From contig PLBX01000303.1 in assembly GCA_003135495.1 (NCBI GenBank), positions 1-7,425 of the forward strand: 7,425 nt of DNA, in the 5' to 3' direction. Origin of the DNA: Acidobacteriaceae bacterium. GTDB lineage: Bacteria; Acidobacteriota; Terriglobia; Terriglobales; Acidobacteriaceae. The translations under genes were made by a program, and so were the position numbers. The notes beneath the pieces were generated by a model. That model was given only the letters and a program-made list of their open reading frames with translations. It had not been told where the DNA came from and did not search any database. Below are positions 6,609 through 7,425 of the stretch, piece by piece (position 1 is the stretch's first letter; each line of letters begins with the position of its first letter).

Positions 6609-7118
6609 TCAGTTCGATTTATTTCCTAACAATTGCAACGCTACCAGTACCTCGTTGAGCGGAGCGCGATCGTTCTGATTATCTCCGCGATAGATATAAC
6701 GCACCCAACCGTTGCGATCGATAATAAGAGTTGCGGGATGCGCGATATTCAAGGCGTCAGTGGCAAGCGCGTGGTGAAGTCCACACGCCTTGGTGACGAC
6801 GCGGTCTTCATCGAGCAAGAAAACGCTAGAGATGGGGCGCTTTTTGAGAAACTTTTCCGGATTCCAAACCCCGTTTCGCTTTTCAGCGGCGATGAAGGCT
6901 ACGTGTCCCCCGGCGGCTTCAATTTCCGCCTTACGTGACTCGAACTGAGTCATGCGCTTGACGCAGTTGGGTCACCAGGTACCGCGCAGAAATTCAAGAA
7001 TCAGTGTGCCTTGCGCCAGCAGGTCTTCCAAAGTGAATGTGCCATCGCGATTCGCAGCGTCGAGCGAGAAATTTGGCGCTTGCGAACCAATCTCCAGAGT
7101 GTCAGTTTTATTTTTCAT
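6609..7118 (-). CDS. Peroxiredoxin-like / AhpC-TSA-family redoxin, probable selenoprotein (in-frame TGA at 6972-6974 as Sec49, UxxC)
   Basis: A thioredoxin-fold thiol or selenol oxidoreductase, probably a cytoplasmic peroxide or disulfide reductase. From the ATG at 7118 to the TGA stop at 6609 there are 170 codons, with one internal TGA at codon 49. The N-terminus (L-E-I-G-S-Q-A-P-N-F-S-L-D at 8-20, then L-I-L-E-F-L-R-G-T-W at 39-48) is a typical AhpC/TSA beginning. The TGA is followed by P-N-C-V-K-R-M. Relatives usually have W-C-P-x-C here, so the TGA replaces exactly the first, peroxidatic cysteine and leaves Cys52 as partner (U-P-N-C). After it the frame stays intact for 120 residues with family features: V-F-L-L-D-E-D (100-106) and A-H-P-A-T-L-I-I-D-R-N-G (127-138). 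A SECIS-like hairpin follows the TGA. A conventional caller would report only a 114-residue fragment from 6953, lacking the active site. Alternatives are a TGC-to-TGA error or a recent nonsense mutation. No selenocysteine machinery gene is in the window. Confidence 0.78.
6936..6974 (-). promoter_or_regulatory. Putative bacterial SECIS element with its UGA codon
   Basis: In the mRNA, the UGA (6974-6972) is followed by a perfect stem: UGACUC (6952-6947) pairs with GAGUCA (6941-6936) around the 5-nt loop AGUUC (6946-6942). Below it there is an A-C mismatch, then a C-G and a G-U pair. The loop starts 25 nt after the UGA. Known bacterial SECIS hairpins lie just downstream of the UGA inside the coding region, with the loop roughly 16-37 nt away and a G among the first two loop bases. 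Here the second loop base is G and it is followed by U, as in the SelB-binding loop of E. coli fdhF. The stem is short, so this is supportive rather than conclusive. A weaker 4-bp stem (UGCG/CGCA) closer to the UGA is an alternative fold. Confidence 0.6.
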
Positions 7119-7128
7119 TTCGGCTTCG

Positions 7129-7158
7129 ACTCTAAGTCATATCGAATTAAAAGGTCAA
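7129..7158 (-). promoter_or_regulatory. Candidate promoter of the selenoprotein gene
   Basis: Minus-strand TTGACC (7158-7153, 5 of 6 to the -35 consensus), an 18-bp spacer, and TAGAGT (7134-7129, 4 of 6 to the -10). The implied transcript start lies only about 4 nt before the ATG at 7118, so the mRNA would be nearly leaderless. That fits the absence of a good Shine-Dalgarno but lowers confidence. Confidence 0.3.
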
Positions 7159-7209
7159 TAAGCGAGGCGACACGGCGACCGCGCAAGCCGGTTTTTTGGT
7201 CGAGTTCGA

Positions 7210-7425
<216 letters not shown>

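Noticed and set aside
6609..6953. A 114-residue ORF starting at the ATG at 6953 as a complete small protein
   Set aside because: It begins in the middle of a redoxin domain, directly after the active-site motif, and has no ribosome binding site. The same frame continues upstream through a single TGA with clear family sequence, so the real start is at 7118.
7174..7197. ACCG / CGGT stem followed by TTTTTT as a terminator
   Set aside because: The stem is only 4 bp with a 7-nt loop and no plus-strand gene lies upstream to be terminated; the T-run is more likely part of the eno promoter region.

Overview
The window carries six protein genes and one tRNA gene, packed as in a bacterial chromosome. 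From left to right they are: a partial agmatine deiminase gene (aguA, minus), an N-carbamoylputrescine amidase gene (aguB, minus), tRNA-Gly(CCC) (plus), a secreted penicillin-acylase-family Ntn hydrolase (minus), a GH57 glycoside hydrolase (plus), a thioredoxin-fold peroxiredoxin-like protein (minus), and the start of enolase (eno, plus). There is no phage, transposase, integrase, CRISPR array or other sign of recent transfer. The gene mix, the moderate-to-high GC content and the palindromic intergenic elements suggest a soil Acidobacteriota (Koribacter-like). That assignment is inference from gene style, not from a marker gene.

Left third (1-1764): aguB and aguA form a two-gene minus-strand operon that turns agmatine into putrescine (agmatine -> N-carbamoylputrescine -> putrescine). 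aguA runs off the left edge. A 206-bp gap with a short direct repeat and a weak promoter candidate leads to the tRNA gene, which has its CCA end encoded.

Middle (1765-6582): the acylase and the GH57 gene are divergent around a 151-bp region. That region holds a degenerate 19-bp tandem repeat and a perfect 8-bp GC-rich hairpin. The acylase has an export signal and a complete Ser-type Ntn active site. The GH57 enzyme has no signal peptide and probably acts on alpha-glucan in the cytoplasm.

Right end (6583-7425): the most interesting item is the peroxiredoxin-like gene. Read conventionally it looks like a 114-residue fragment starting at 6953. In the same frame the reading continues upstream to an ATG at 7118, broken only by one TGA at 6972-6974. 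That TGA sits exactly where the first cysteine of the family's redox CxxC motif belongs (R-G-T-W-[TGA]-P-N-C). A perfect 6-bp stem with a 5-nt AGUUC loop begins 19 nt after the TGA and places its loop 25 nt after it, which fits a bacterial SECIS element. The simplest reading is a 169-residue selenoprotein with a UxxC active site. A sequencing error or a broken gene is the alternative. Enolase starts divergently from it with a good ribosome binding site.
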